From: Kytococcus schroeteri
Lineage (GTDB): Bacteria; Actinomycetota; Actinomycetes; Actinomycetales; Dermatophilaceae
DNA: 64,000 nt
Direction of reading: 5' to 3'
NCBI RefSeq assembly: GCF_042433515.1
Contig: NZ_JBHLVH010000018.1
Span: 19,306 to 83,305 of the forward strand
Below, in pieces: positions 8,499 to 17,072 of this stretch (its first letter is position 1; each line of letters starts with the position of its first letter). The notes beneath the pieces were generated by a model, which saw only the letters and a program-made list of their open reading frames with translations, made no database searches and was not told the DNA's origin. The position numbers and the translations under genes were made by a program.

Positions 8499-9992
8499 TC
8501 AGCCGCGGGCACGGCGGGGGCCCTGCGCGCGACCGCCACCGGAGCGCTGGCCACGGCTGCCACCCCGGCCGCCACCACCAGCCCGGCGCTGGCCGCGACC
8601 GGCGCCCCCTCGGCCACCGGCCGCGTCGGCACCGGCACCACCCGCGCCGCGCCCGCCACGGCGACGGCCCCGGCCGCCACCCGAGCCCACACCGGACCCG
8701 GACCCCGAGCTGCCGCCCGAGCCGCCACGTCCCTGCGCCGGCGGCGTCGTCGCGGCCACCAGCTCGGCGGCGTCGCGGTACTCCCGCTCCCCGGGCACCA
8801 CCTCCTGCAGCACCGGCGCCCCGGGCACGGCCGCGGTCTGCGTCACCGGCCGGATCCTCACGGCCCGCATCAGCGAGCGCACCTCGTCGCGCTGGTCCGG
8901 CAGCATCAGCGTCACCACGGTGCCCTCGGCGCCGGCGCGGGCGGTGCGCCCGGAGCGGTGCAGGTACGCCTTGTGCTCGGCGGGCGGGTCGGCGTGCACC
9001 ACCAGGGCGATGTCGTCCACGTGGATGCCGCGCGCCGCGATGTCGGTGGCCACGAGGGTGGAGGCGACGCCCTCGGTGAACGCGGCCAGGTTCCGCTGGC
9101 GGGCGTTCTGCGAGAGGTTGCCGTGCAGGTCCACGCTCGGCACCCCGTTGGCGGTGAGCTGCTTGGCCAGCTTCTTGGCCCCGTACTTGGTACGGGTGAA
9201 CACCACGGTGCGGCCGGGTGCCGCGGCCAGCTCGCGCAGCACGGGCAGCTTGTCGTCCTTGGCCACCTCCAGCACGTGGTGGGTCATCGTGGCCACGGGC
9301 GACTGAGCGGAGTCGGCCTCGTGCGTCACCGGCTGGCTCAGGAAGCGGTCGGCGATCACCTTGATGCCGCCGTCGAGCGTGGCGCTGAACAGCAGCTTCT
9401 GACCGTCGCGCGGGGTGGCGGCCAGCAGGCGCTTCACGCCGGGCAGGAAGCCCAGGTCGGCCATGTGGTCGGCCTCGTCGAGCACCGCGATGCCGGCGTC
9501 GCGCAGGTCGCAGTGCCCCTGGCCGATGAGGTCCTCCAGGCGGCCGGGGCAGGCGATGAGCACGTCCACGCCCTTGCGCAGCGCGGTCACCTGCGGGTTC
9601 TGCCCCACGCCACCGAAGACGACGGTGGTGGTCAGGCGCTCGGCGTCGGCCAGCGGCCTGATGGCGCGCTCGATCTGGCTGGCGAGCTCCCGGGTGGGGG
9701 CCAGCACCAGCGCCCGGGGACGGCCCGGGGCGGGGCGGCGGCGGTCGGCGGCCAGGCGCGCCACCAGCGGCAGCCCGAACGCCAGCGTCTTGCCCGACCC
9801 GGTGCGGCCGCGGCCGAGCACGTCACGGCCGGCCAGGGAGTCCGGCAGGGTGGCGGCCTGGATGGGGCTGGGGGTGGTGATGCCGGCCTCGGCCAGCACG
9901 GCCACGAGGGAGGCGGGTAGCCCGAGGGCGTCGAACGAGGTGGGCGCGGCCACAGGGCGGGTCGCGGAGGAGGACACGGAGGAGTGGGGCAC
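8499..9992 (-). CDS. DEAD-box RNA helicase, RhlE/DeaD type, with RGG-rich tail
   Basis: The 497-residue protein has a full helicase core: a Q-motif region (TSFDALGLPASLV, then PSPIQ), Walker A GRGRTGSGKT at about residues 60-69, PTREL, the DEAD-box motif as LDEADHM, SAT, and in the second RecA-like lobe TRTKYGAKKLA, LVATDIAARGIHVDD and HRSGRTARAG. The last 80 residues are low-complexity Gly/Arg (GGRGRRRGGRGAGG), a typical RNA-binding tail. Its likely role is ATP-dependent unwinding of structured RNA in ribosome assembly or mRNA turnover. It is monocistronic as far as I can see; 423 nt separate its start from the divergent AfsR-like gene. Confidence 0.92.
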   Translation of the reverse strand: MPHSSVSSSATRPVAAPTSFDALGLPASLVAVLAEAGITTPSPIQAATLPDSLAGRDVLGRGRTGSGKTLAFGLPLVARLAADRRRPAPGRPRALVLAPTRELASQIERAIRPLADAERLTTTVVFGGVGQNPQVTALRKGVDVLIACPGRLEDLIGQGHCDLRDAGIAVLDEADHMADLGFLPGVKRLLAATPRDGQKLLFSATLDGGIKVIADRFLSQPVTHEADSAQSPVATMTHHVLEVAKDDKLPVLRELAAAPGRTVVFTRTKYGAKKLAKQLTANGVPSVDLHGNLSQNARQRNLAAFTEGVASTLVATDIAARGIHVDDIALVVHADPPAEHKAYLHRSGRTARAGAEGTVVTLMLPDQRDEVRSLMRAVRIRPVTQTAAVPGAPVLQEVVPGEREYRDAAELVAATTPPAQGRGGSGGSSGSGSGVGSGGGRGRRRGGRGAGGAGADAAGGRGGAGRGQRRAGGGGRGGSRGQRSGGGRAQGPRRARG

Positions 9993-10415
9993 GGGGCACC
10001 GTCGATTCTCGCTGGAAGGTCACGCAGGCCCCGGTCGAGGGGCAGGCGGCGTCTCGCGCAGCACGCGGCTCCGGGCGGGGCCGGCACGGGGCCGGGCTCA
10101 GCGGGGCCCTCTCGCAGGGCCGGGGAACGACGCGGCAGGTGCGTCGGCCGGGGGCCGGACGTCATCGCCAAAGGGCCCGCGGCAAGACAGGGCGGGCCAG
10201 ATGACGGACAGCCTACCCGGCCGCGCCGCGTCCCCCGGCCCCCCTGTCATATCGCTGTCGCACCCCGCTGATCCACCCACCGTCGCATGGCCCTGCCGCG
10301 GATTGTGGAGCAATCTCTGCCAGCATCCCTGATGCAGGCCCCGCCCGGCCCCCGACCGGCCGTGACGGACCCCACCCGCCCACCACCCGACGACCGACCG
10401 ATGGAGGAACCCGGC
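9993..10415. other. intergenic region between helicase and AfsR-like gene
   Basis: 423 nt with no convincing gene. The left part is very GC-rich and should hold the helicase promoter. The right part has the CTGTC direct repeat at 10244-10261 and, close to the regulator start, a GGAGG ribosome site at 10403-10407. Confidence 0.6.
10244..10261 (+). promoter_or_regulatory. 11-bp-phased direct repeat, candidate SARP/AfsR (or PhoP) site
   Basis: CTGTCAT at 10244 and CTGTCGC at 10255 are heptamers separated by 4 bp, giving an 11-bp period. The same motif appears three times at the same period before the lipoprotein gene at 13333. Heptamers with 4-bp spacers are the established layout of SARP operators; PhoP boxes share the geometry. 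Confidence 0.5.
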
Positions 10416-13175
10416 ATGCAGCTGTCCGTGCTCGGCCCCCTCGAGGTGGTGGGCGAGGACGACCGGGAGGTCTCGCTCGCCCTGCGGGAGGTGCGCATCC
10501 TCGAGCTGCTCGCGGCCGCGGCCCCCCACCAGGTGCCCACCGAGGAGATCATCGCCGCCCTCTGGCCGCAGGACCCCCCGGGGACGGCCCGCAACCAGGT
10601 GCAGGGGTGCGTCGGCCGCATCCGGCGCGCGGCCGGCGGCGCAGGGGTCCCGATGGTGGACACCACCTCGCGCGGCTACCGCCTCTCCCCCTCGGTGGAC
10701 CTGGACCTCCGCCGCTACCGCGAGCTGGCCCGGGCGGGGCGCGAAGCCGCTGCGGCCGGCCTCACCGAGCAGGCCATCACCCACCTGGCCGCCGCCATGG
10801 GCACCTGGCGCAGCCGCCCCTTCCCCGACTCGCTGGCCGGCACGCGCGCGTCGGGCCTCTCGGCGCAGCTGCGCGCCGAGCACCTCGACCTGTGCGAGCT
10901 GCGCTGGTCGCTCACCTCCCGCACCGAGCCGGAGCGCGCCGTCGCCGAGCTCGAGCGGATGGTGACGCTCAGCCCGCTGCGCGAGAGCGCCTGGGGCGAG
11001 CTGATGTGCGCCCTGGCCCGGTCGGGCAAGACCGCCGAGGCCCTGGGGGTCTTCGCCCGGCTGCGCACCACGCTGCGCGACGCACTGGGCACCGTGCCCT
11101 CGGAGACCCTGCAGACCCTCCACACCCGCATCCTGCGGGGCGAGGACGCAGGGTCGCTCTGGGCCGAGCCCGCCGGCACCTGCAGCAACCTGCCGCCCAC
11201 GGCGGAGCTGTTCGTGGGCCGCGCCGCGCTGCAGGACGCGATGCGGGCCCACCTCGTGGCCGACGGGGAACGCCGGGTGGTGGCACTGCACGGCCCCCGG
11301 GGCATCGGCCGCACGTCGCTCGCGGTACGGGTGGCCGGCACGCTCGCGGACACCTTCCGCGACGGCGTGCTGTACGTCTCGGCGCGCGGCCAGGCCGAGG
11401 AGGCCCGCAGCGCCCGCTGGGTGCTCGCCGAGCTGCTCACCCAGACCGGTGCCGAGCGGGCGGAGCTCCCCGAGGACGAAGCAGCACTGCGCACCGCGCT
11501 GGGCCGGCGCCTGACCGGCCGCCGCGTGCTGCTCGTGCTGGACGACCTGCGCGATGCCGGGCAGGTGCGCCGGGTGCTGCCCGACGGGCCGGTGCACGCC
11601 GTGGTGACCAGCCTGCGCCCACTCCCGGAGCTGGACGACGCCCTCGTGCGCCGGGTGCCCCCGCTGACCCGCGAGGAGTCGCTGGACCTGCTGCGCGGGC
11701 TGCTGGGGGCCGAGCGGGTGGACGGCCAGGAGCGGCTGGCCCTCGCCGTGGCCCGGGCCTGCCGCCACAACCCGCTGGCGCTGCGGGTGGCCACCCAGCA
11801 CATGCGCTCCCACACCGGCTGGGGACTGGAGGTGCTGCTGGACCGGGTGACCACGGTGGGCCAGCCCCTGCCGGAGCTGTCCGTGCGCGGGGTGGACCCG
11901 GCAGCGGACGTGGCGGCCGCGGCCGCGGACCTGCCCCCCGAGGCCGCCGACCTGCTGCCGCTGCTGCACCTGCTGGGCGAGGAGTCCTTCCCCGGGTGGG
12001 CGGTCGGCGCACTGGCGGGCCGGTGCGAGTGGTTCGACCTCCTGGACCAGCTGGTGGAGCGCGACCTGCTCCACGACCAGGGGGTGGACGGGCTGGGGCA
12101 GCCCCGCTTCGTGGTCCCGCCGCTCACCGCGGCGGTCTCCCGCGAGCGCGCCGAGGACGTGGACCCCGCCCTCCTGCGGGAGGCAGCAGGCCGTCTGGCG
12201 CGCACCTGGTGGTGGGCGGTGGACTCGGCGGTGGTGGCGGTGCCGCTCACCCTGCACCACCCGGGCGTGGCCCTGCCCGCGGTGGACGTGCCGGACCCGG
12301 AGACCGAGCTGGACGCCGGGGCCCAGCGTGCGCTGCGCTCGGGCCGGGAGTGGTTGCACTGCGAGCACCGCAGCGCCATGGCCGCGGTGCGCTGCGCCGC
12401 CGACCACGGCTGGCCCGAGCTGGCGGCACGCCTCACCACAGCCCTGGAGCCCTTCTTCGACTACCGTTGGATGCACGACGAGTGGGAGCAGGTGGTGGAC
12501 CGCAGCCTGGAGGCGCTCGAGGAGGGCGACGGCCCCGGCCTCGAGATGGCGCAGGCCAGGATGCTCATCACCTCGGCGCAGCTGCACGCCTACCGGGGAC
12601 GTTACGAGGCCACGCAGCAGCGGGCCCGTCAGGCACTGGACCTCTTCGAGAGGGCGGGGGTGGCGGACGGCTGCGCCCTGGCGCACCTGGCCCTGGCCGT
12701 GGCGCTGCGCGAGACGCACCACCCGCAGGAGGCGCTGGAGCACGTGCAGCAGGCCGCCGGCGCCAGCTCGCTGCACGTGCGGGCGGTGGCGCTCTCGGTG
12801 TGGGGCGGGCTGCTGCACCGGGCCGGCCAGCACGAGGAGGCCCTCACGCTGTACGACCGCTCCGTGGCCGATGCCACCGAGGTGGGCGACGACCACCGGC
12901 TGGCCCAGGCGCTGCGGGGGCGCAGCACGGTGCTGCACGCGCTGGGGCGCACCCCGGCCGCGCTGGCCGAGGCGGAGCGAAGCGCCGGGCTGTTCGACCG
13001 GCTGGGGGACGAGGGCTGCCTCGCCCACGCCCTGCGGGTGCTGGCCCGGCTGCGGGGTGAGACCGGGAACACCGCCGGGGCGGATGCCGCGCACCGCCGC
13101 GCCGATGCGCTGTACCTGGCCGTCGGCCGGCCCGGGACGCGGGGCCCGTTCGACGTGGCGGCCGGGTACCGCTGA
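10416..13175 (+). CDS. AfsR/SARP-family regulator with BTAD, NB-ARC and TPR domains (paralog 1)
   Basis: The 919-residue protein runs: OmpR-like winged helix (about 1-95), bacterial transcriptional activator domain (100-240), an NB-ARC-type ATPase (about 265-560) and TPR-like helices to the end. The start at 10416 is supported by GGAGG 8 nt upstream and by exact co-linearity with the paralog at 17073. The Walker A loop at 293-301 is GPRGIGRTS: the lysine is replaced by arginine, while the paralog has GIGKT at the same place, so ATP binding may be weakened. Walker B is RVLLVLDDL. It probably activates the lipoprotein/zinc-ribbon genes downstream, whose promoter shares a repeat with its own. 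The signal is unknown. Confidence 0.85.
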   Translation: MQLSVLGPLEVVGEDDREVSLALREVRILELLAAAAPHQVPTEEIIAALWPQDPPGTARNQVQGCVGRIRRAAGGAGVPMVDTTSRGYRLSPSVDLDLRRYRELARAGREAAAAGLTEQAITHLAAAMGTWRSRPFPDSLAGTRASGLSAQLRAEHLDLCELRWSLTSRTEPERAVAELERMVTLSPLRESAWGELMCALARSGKTAEALGVFARLRTTLRDALGTVPSETLQTLHTRILRGEDAGSLWAEPAGTCSNLPPTAELFVGRAALQDAMRAHLVADGERRVVALHGPRGIGRTSLAVRVAGTLADTFRDGVLYVSARGQAEEARSARWVLAELLTQTGAERAELPEDEAALRTALGRRLTGRRVLLVLDDLRDAGQVRRVLPDGPVHAVVTSLRPLPELDDALVRRVPPLTREESLDLLRGLLGAERVDGQERLALAVARACRHNPLALRVATQHMRSHTGWGLEVLLDRVTTVGQPLPELSVRGVDPAADVAAAAADLPPEAADLLPLLHLLGEESFPGWAVGALAGRCEWFDLLDQLVERDLLHDQGVDGLGQPRFVVPPLTAAVSRERAEDVDPALLREAAGRLARTWWWAVDSAVVAVPLTLHHPGVALPAVDVPDPETELDAGAQRALRSGREWLHCEHRSAMAAVRCAADHGWPELAARLTTALEPFFDYRWMHDEWEQVVDRSLEALEEGDGPGLEMAQARMLITSAQLHAYRGRYEATQQRARQALDLFERAGVADGCALAHLALAVALRETHHPQEALEHVQQAAGASSLHVRAVALSVWGGLLHRAGQHEEALTLYDRSVADATEVGDDHRLAQALRGRSTVLHALGRTPAALAEAERSAGLFDRLGDEGCLAHALRVLARLRGETGNTAGADAAHRRADALYLAVGRPGTRGPFDVAAGYR

Positions 13176-13206
13176 GGCGCCTCTGGGCCCGCACGGACCC
13201 CTCGTC

Positions 13207-13235
13207 CTGTCCCTTCGCTGTCATTCACCTGTCAC
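13207..13235 (+). promoter_or_regulatory. triple 11-bp-phased direct repeat, candidate SARP/AfsR (or PhoP) site
   Basis: CTGTCCC (13207), CTGTCAT (13218) and CTGTCAC (13229) are each separated by exactly 11 bp. They lie about 100 bp before the GTG of the lipoprotein gene. A further single CTGTCAT occurs at 13290. The match in sequence and phase to the site at 10244 suggests one regulator binds both. Confidence 0.55.
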
Positions 13236-13332
13236 GCACCCGCAGCGCCCGGAAATCCCCGCCATTCCGCCATGAGCGGTGCCATGCGACTGTCATCATG
13301 CGCGGGACCATCCCCTCACCCCAGGAGTTCTC

Positions 13333-14145
13333 GTGCGCACTGCTGCCCGCCACCTGACCCTCGCCCTGGCGCTCACCACCCTCGCCGCCTGCTCGGGCGG
13401 CGACGAGCAGGCCGGTGACCTGCCGGATGCACCTCCCAAGGTGGAGACCGCCCCGGCCAAGAGCCCGTCCGAGACCACCCCGGAGGCCCCGGCCTCGGAG
13501 GACGACGGGGCCCCGGCGTCCAGCGCGCCCACCACCTCGGCCCAGGAGAGCCCCACCGACGAGCCAGCCGCCACGTCCCCGGGGTCGGTCACGGCCTCCC
13601 CCACGGACTCCGGACCCGCCGGTGACCAGGGCGCCTCCCCCTCCTCGGCCCCGGCCAGCTCGGCCACCTCGTCCTCCCCGACGTCCTCGAGCGCGCCGAA
13701 GTCCCCCGCCCCGAGCAGCCCCACTGCGGAGGACCCGCTGGCCGGGTACGAGCGCGTCTCGTTCCTCATGGAGTCGGAGAACGTCGGTTGCGACATCACG
13801 GCCGAGGGCGTGAGCTGCGAGATCGACGTCACCGAGTACAGCGCGGCCCAGGAGCCGGACTGCGTCGGCGAGCTCTCCGTGTCCGGGAACGACCGCCCCA
13901 CGTGGAACTGCGGCGGCCACGCCCTCGGGCACGGTCGCACCAACGACGGCGGTGAGTGGGTGGACGTCCTGCCCGTCGGCAAGACCAAGGTCATCAAGGG
14001 CGAGGTCTACAGCATCCTGCCGTGGGGCGACAGCCTCACCTTCAAGGGCACCACCTGCCACAGCAAGGACACGGGTGTCGAGTGCACCCGCGAGGCCTCC
14101 GGCCACGGCTTCCGCCTGGCCAAGAAGGACTACGACCTCTGGTGA
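13333..14145 (+). CDS. secreted lipoprotein with Ser/Pro/Thr-rich linker and DUF6636-like Cys-rich domain
   Basis: The 270-residue precursor starts at a GTG with AGGAG 5 nt upstream. A signal peptide ends in the lipobox LAAC (cysteine at about residue 20), so it should be anchored to the outer face of the membrane. Residues about 22-135 are a Ser/Pro/Thr/Glu-rich, probably extended and possibly glycosylated linker. The C-terminal 130 residues carry regularly spaced cysteines (CDITAEGVSCEI, WNCGGHALGHG, CHSKDTGVECTREASGHGF), resembling the DUF6636 family; function unknown. It lies between the two AfsR-like genes, behind the triple repeat at 13207, and is probably cotranscribed with the membrane protein 55 nt downstream. 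Confidence 0.8.
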   Translation: MRTAARHLTLALALTTLAACSGGDEQAGDLPDAPPKVETAPAKSPSETTPEAPASEDDGAPASSAPTTSAQESPTDEPAATSPGSVTASPTDSGPAGDQGASPSSAPASSATSSSPTSSSAPKSPAPSSPTAEDPLAGYERVSFLMESENVGCDITAEGVSCEIDVTEYSAAQEPDCVGELSVSGNDRPTWNCGGHALGHGRTNDGGEWVDVLPVGKTKVIKGEVYSILPWGDSLTFKGTTCHSKDTGVECTREASGHGFRLAKKDYDLW

Positions 14146-14200
14146 CGCCCCGGGCCACCACCCACGAGCCACGCACTTCCCCCATCCCGAGAGGACACGC

Positions 14201-16858
14201 ATGACCACCTGCCAGCAGTGCGAGAGCGAACTCGCTCCCGCATCACGCTTCTGCGCCCAGTGCGGCGCAGCCCGCCCCGAGCCGGCCACCCCGCCGGCCC
14301 CGGAGCGGAACACCTCGCCCACGGCTGAGCCGACGGCGTCGCACACCGCCGGGTCGCCCCGCGAAGCCGGCCCCACCGTCGAGGGGGTGGCGGACACCCC
14401 CGCGCCGTCGGCCCCCACCACGGCTCCGCTCGCCGCCGCCCGCACCGGCACCGGGTCGCTCGACCTGGACGCTGACACCCTCAAGCCGGCCGCCCTGGGT
14501 GGCCTGGTCGCGTACGGCGCGGCCCTGGCCGCCTCCGTGGTGACCATGCTCGTGATGTTCATCGGGTCGGTCATCCAGGGCGACGACGGCCCCTCGGGCT
14601 CCAGCGACCTCAGCGGTGCCGACGTGAACCTCGGCGACATCCTGCTCTCGCTGCCCTTCCAGATGGTCAGCCTGGGGTCCTTCGGCACCCTGAGCCTTGC
14701 CAACGGCGAGGACTCCCTCGGCCACGTGTGGCTGCCGCTGTTCACCGTGGCCCCGGGCCTCGTCCTGGGGGCCGCCTTCTGGGCCCGTCGGACGCGCCGC
14801 GCCGGCCAGTCGATGGGACAGACCTGGACGCAGGCGGCCCTCGCCGGCCTGGTGGCCGGTGCGCTGACCTGGGCGCTGGCCGCCCTGTTCGGCCTGCGCA
14901 CCGAGGACACCTGGCTCGGTGAGTTCACCCTGCACGCCGGGTCCTTCACCGCGTTCCTCGGGGCGTTCGTGCTCACCGGCGCCGGGTGGGTGCTGGGCTC
15001 GCTGGCCCACCGGAGCCACGAGGTACGTCCGCGCGGGGCGTGGGCCGGTGCCCTCAGCACGTACGGCGTCCACGTGGCCGTGGTGTCCGTGGGCCTGCTG
15101 CTCGGGCTGCTGGTCGCGGTCCTCAAGGACAACGGCCTGGGGTGGGCGCTCATCGCCTTCCCGGTGTGGCCCCAGGTACTGCTGTGGGGCTACCAGGTGG
15201 TGCACTTCGGCAGCGTCACGGCCGGCAACGAGACCGCCGGCCTCTGGTCCGAGGCCTCGGGCCTGGTGCGCACCCTGTGGATCCTCCTGCTGCTGGTGGC
15301 CCTCGTCGTGGCCGGCGTGCGGTGGTGGGTGGTCCGCGACCGTCGCCACACCACGCTCAACTCCCCGGCCGGGTGGCTGGCCCTGCCGGCCGTCTTCGCC
15401 GGTGGCGCGCTGCTGATGCTGCTGCTCACCCAGGTGAACGCGGGCATGTCCTTCATGGGGATGAGCGAGGCAGGGCGCATCGCGCCGACCACCACGATCC
15501 TGCTCACCGCTCCGTTGGCGGGTCTGGCGGTGGAGCTCGTGTCGCGCTTCGTGGCACCCCACCTGGTGCAGTACGTTCCCGCGCCCCTGATGGGGCGCTG
15601 GCAGGCCGCAGCCGCGGACTCCACCACCGTCGACGACCCCACCCCGGCCGCCACGCTTGCTGCACCCGCCCCCGGTGCACCCGCCGTGGCGGACGACGCC
15701 ACCCAGGCCATCCCTACCCCCACCGCCGGAGACAGCGGCGCCACGGCGTGGCACGGCGAGACCGCACCGGGGTCCACGGACACCACGACGTCCACCGCAC
15801 CGCTGGGTGCGGGCGCCGGGGCCGGCACCCCCATGGACCCGGCGACGAAGCGCCGCCTCACTCTCGGCGCGATGGTGCTCGGCGGTGTCGTGCTGGCCCT
15901 GCTGGTCCTGTCGCTGCTGAGCAAGGCGGTCAACTCCGCCTTCTTCGCCCCGGAGAAGCAGGTGGAGCAGTACATGGAGGCCGTCGTGGACGGGCGCGGC
16001 AGCGACGCCATGCGCCTGGCCGACCCCAACATCCCCACCGACCAGCGCCTGCTCATGGTCGACGAGGTGTACGCCGAGGTGGAGAACCGGCCCACCGGCT
16101 TCGAGATCGGTGAGGTCAAGAAGGAGGACGACCGCGCCGTGGTGCCGGTGAAGTACACGCAGAACGGCGTCACCGAGTCCGTGGACGTGGCGGTGGAGCG
16201 CGATGGCTCGTCCTTCGTGTTCTTCGACAAGTGGAAGATCGCGGACGCCTCCCCCCTGACCGGTCACGTGGACGCCTACGTCCCCGAGGGCACGGAGAAG
16301 GTGGTCGTCAACGGCCGCGAGGTGCCCACGAACGCCCGCGCGGAGAGCGGCTTCGCCGTGCTGCCGGGCACCTACCGCTTCTCCCTGCCCAACAGCACCT
16401 ACCAGCAGTCCTCCGGCGAGGCGGTCCGCACCTGGGGCCCGGCGGGCCAGGAGTCGTCCGCCGGCCAGGACGACGGGCAGCTCACCTACGAGCCCACCCC
16501 GGCCCTGGAGGAGGAGGCGCTCAAGCAGGCGAAGGCCCACCTCGAGGAGTGCGCCAAGAGCACCGACGCCGAGCCCCAGGGGTGCCCGTTCTCCACGTAC
16601 ACCAGCGAGGACGTGCGCAACGGGTCGTGGAAGATCGACCAGCAGCCGCAGATGCACCTCGAGGCCGGCGACGACTGGGGACAGGGCGGGCTGAGGCTCA
16701 CCACCGACTCCTCGGGCCGGGCCACCTACTCCTACGAGGAGGACACGGCGATCTTCGACGAGCCCCCCACCTGGGAGAAGAAGACCGACGAGGTCGAGTT
16801 CGACCTGAACGGTGAGGTGCTCGTGCAGGGCGACGAGGTGAGCGTCACCTGGCAGTGA
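14201..16858 (+). CDS. zinc-ribbon multipass membrane protein with TcaA-like extracytoplasmic region
   Basis: The 885-residue protein begins with a zinc ribbon (CQQCESELAPASRFCAQCG, four cysteines in residues 4-22), then a Pro/Thr-rich stretch, about nine membrane segments between residues 95 and 450, another Thr/Pro-rich linker, and a last membrane segment near 550. The remaining 330 residues should be outside the cell and begin with an NTF2-like piece (EKQVEQYMEAVVDGRGSDAM). Zinc ribbon, TM and NTF2-like domains recall TcaA/DUF4878-type envelope proteins, but the multipass middle is unusual. The start ATG has GAGAGG upstream. It is probably in one unit with the preceding lipoprotein. A hairpin follows the stop. 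Confidence 0.75.
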   Translation: MTTCQQCESELAPASRFCAQCGAARPEPATPPAPERNTSPTAEPTASHTAGSPREAGPTVEGVADTPAPSAPTTAPLAAARTGTGSLDLDADTLKPAALGGLVAYGAALAASVVTMLVMFIGSVIQGDDGPSGSSDLSGADVNLGDILLSLPFQMVSLGSFGTLSLANGEDSLGHVWLPLFTVAPGLVLGAAFWARRTRRAGQSMGQTWTQAALAGLVAGALTWALAALFGLRTEDTWLGEFTLHAGSFTAFLGAFVLTGAGWVLGSLAHRSHEVRPRGAWAGALSTYGVHVAVVSVGLLLGLLVAVLKDNGLGWALIAFPVWPQVLLWGYQVVHFGSVTAGNETAGLWSEASGLVRTLWILLLLVALVVAGVRWWVVRDRRHTTLNSPAGWLALPAVFAGGALLMLLLTQVNAGMSFMGMSEAGRIAPTTTILLTAPLAGLAVELVSRFVAPHLVQYVPAPLMGRWQAAAADSTTVDDPTPAATLAAPAPGAPAVADDATQAIPTPTAGDSGATAWHGETAPGSTDTTTSTAPLGAGAGAGTPMDPATKRRLTLGAMVLGGVVLALLVLSLLSKAVNSAFFAPEKQVEQYMEAVVDGRGSDAMRLADPNIPTDQRLLMVDEVYAEVENRPTGFEIGEVKKEDDRAVVPVKYTQNGVTESVDVAVERDGSSFVFFDKWKIADASPLTGHVDAYVPEGTEKVVVNGREVPTNARAESGFAVLPGTYRFSLPNSTYQQSSGEAVRTWGPAGQESSAGQDDGQLTYEPTPALEEEALKQAKAHLEECAKSTDAEPQGCPFSTYTSEDVRNGSWKIDQQPQMHLEAGDDWGQGGLRLTTDSSGRATYSYEEDTAIFDEPPTWEKKTDEVEFDLNGEVLVQGDEVSVTWQ

Positions 16859-16878
16859 GCCGATGACGCTCGACCACC

Positions 16879-16916
16879 CGGGGTGGCCCGGACCGCACGC
16901 GGCCCGGGCCACCCCG
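16879..16916 (+). terminator. hairpin after the zinc-ribbon gene
   Basis: Twelve-bp arms CGGGGTGGCCCG (16879-16890) and CGGGCCACCCCG (16905-16916) pair perfectly around 14 nt. There is no U-tract, as is common in high-GC actinobacteria. It argues against starting the next gene upstream of it. Confidence 0.6.
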
Positions 16917-17072
16917 TTCGTGTGCCGCGTCGTTCCGCGCCCGCGACCGACCGGGGAACCGGCGGGAGACACCGTGATGCACCTGACAGAAACGGTGGGT
17001 ACCGTCCGCCCGCCGCGTGGGCGACGATGGGCGTCCACCCGGCGCGCTGCCGGCAGACACCACGGAGGGAAC

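Noticed and set aside
10287..10415. N-terminal extension of the first AfsR-like protein
   Set aside because: The extension is Pro-rich without family match and the internal ATG at 10416 has GGAGG and aligns with the paralog start.
16863..17072. Longer N-terminal start for the second AfsR-like protein
   Set aside because: It would run through a strong terminator hairpin and has no counterpart in the paralog; the GTG at 17073 has a ribosome site.
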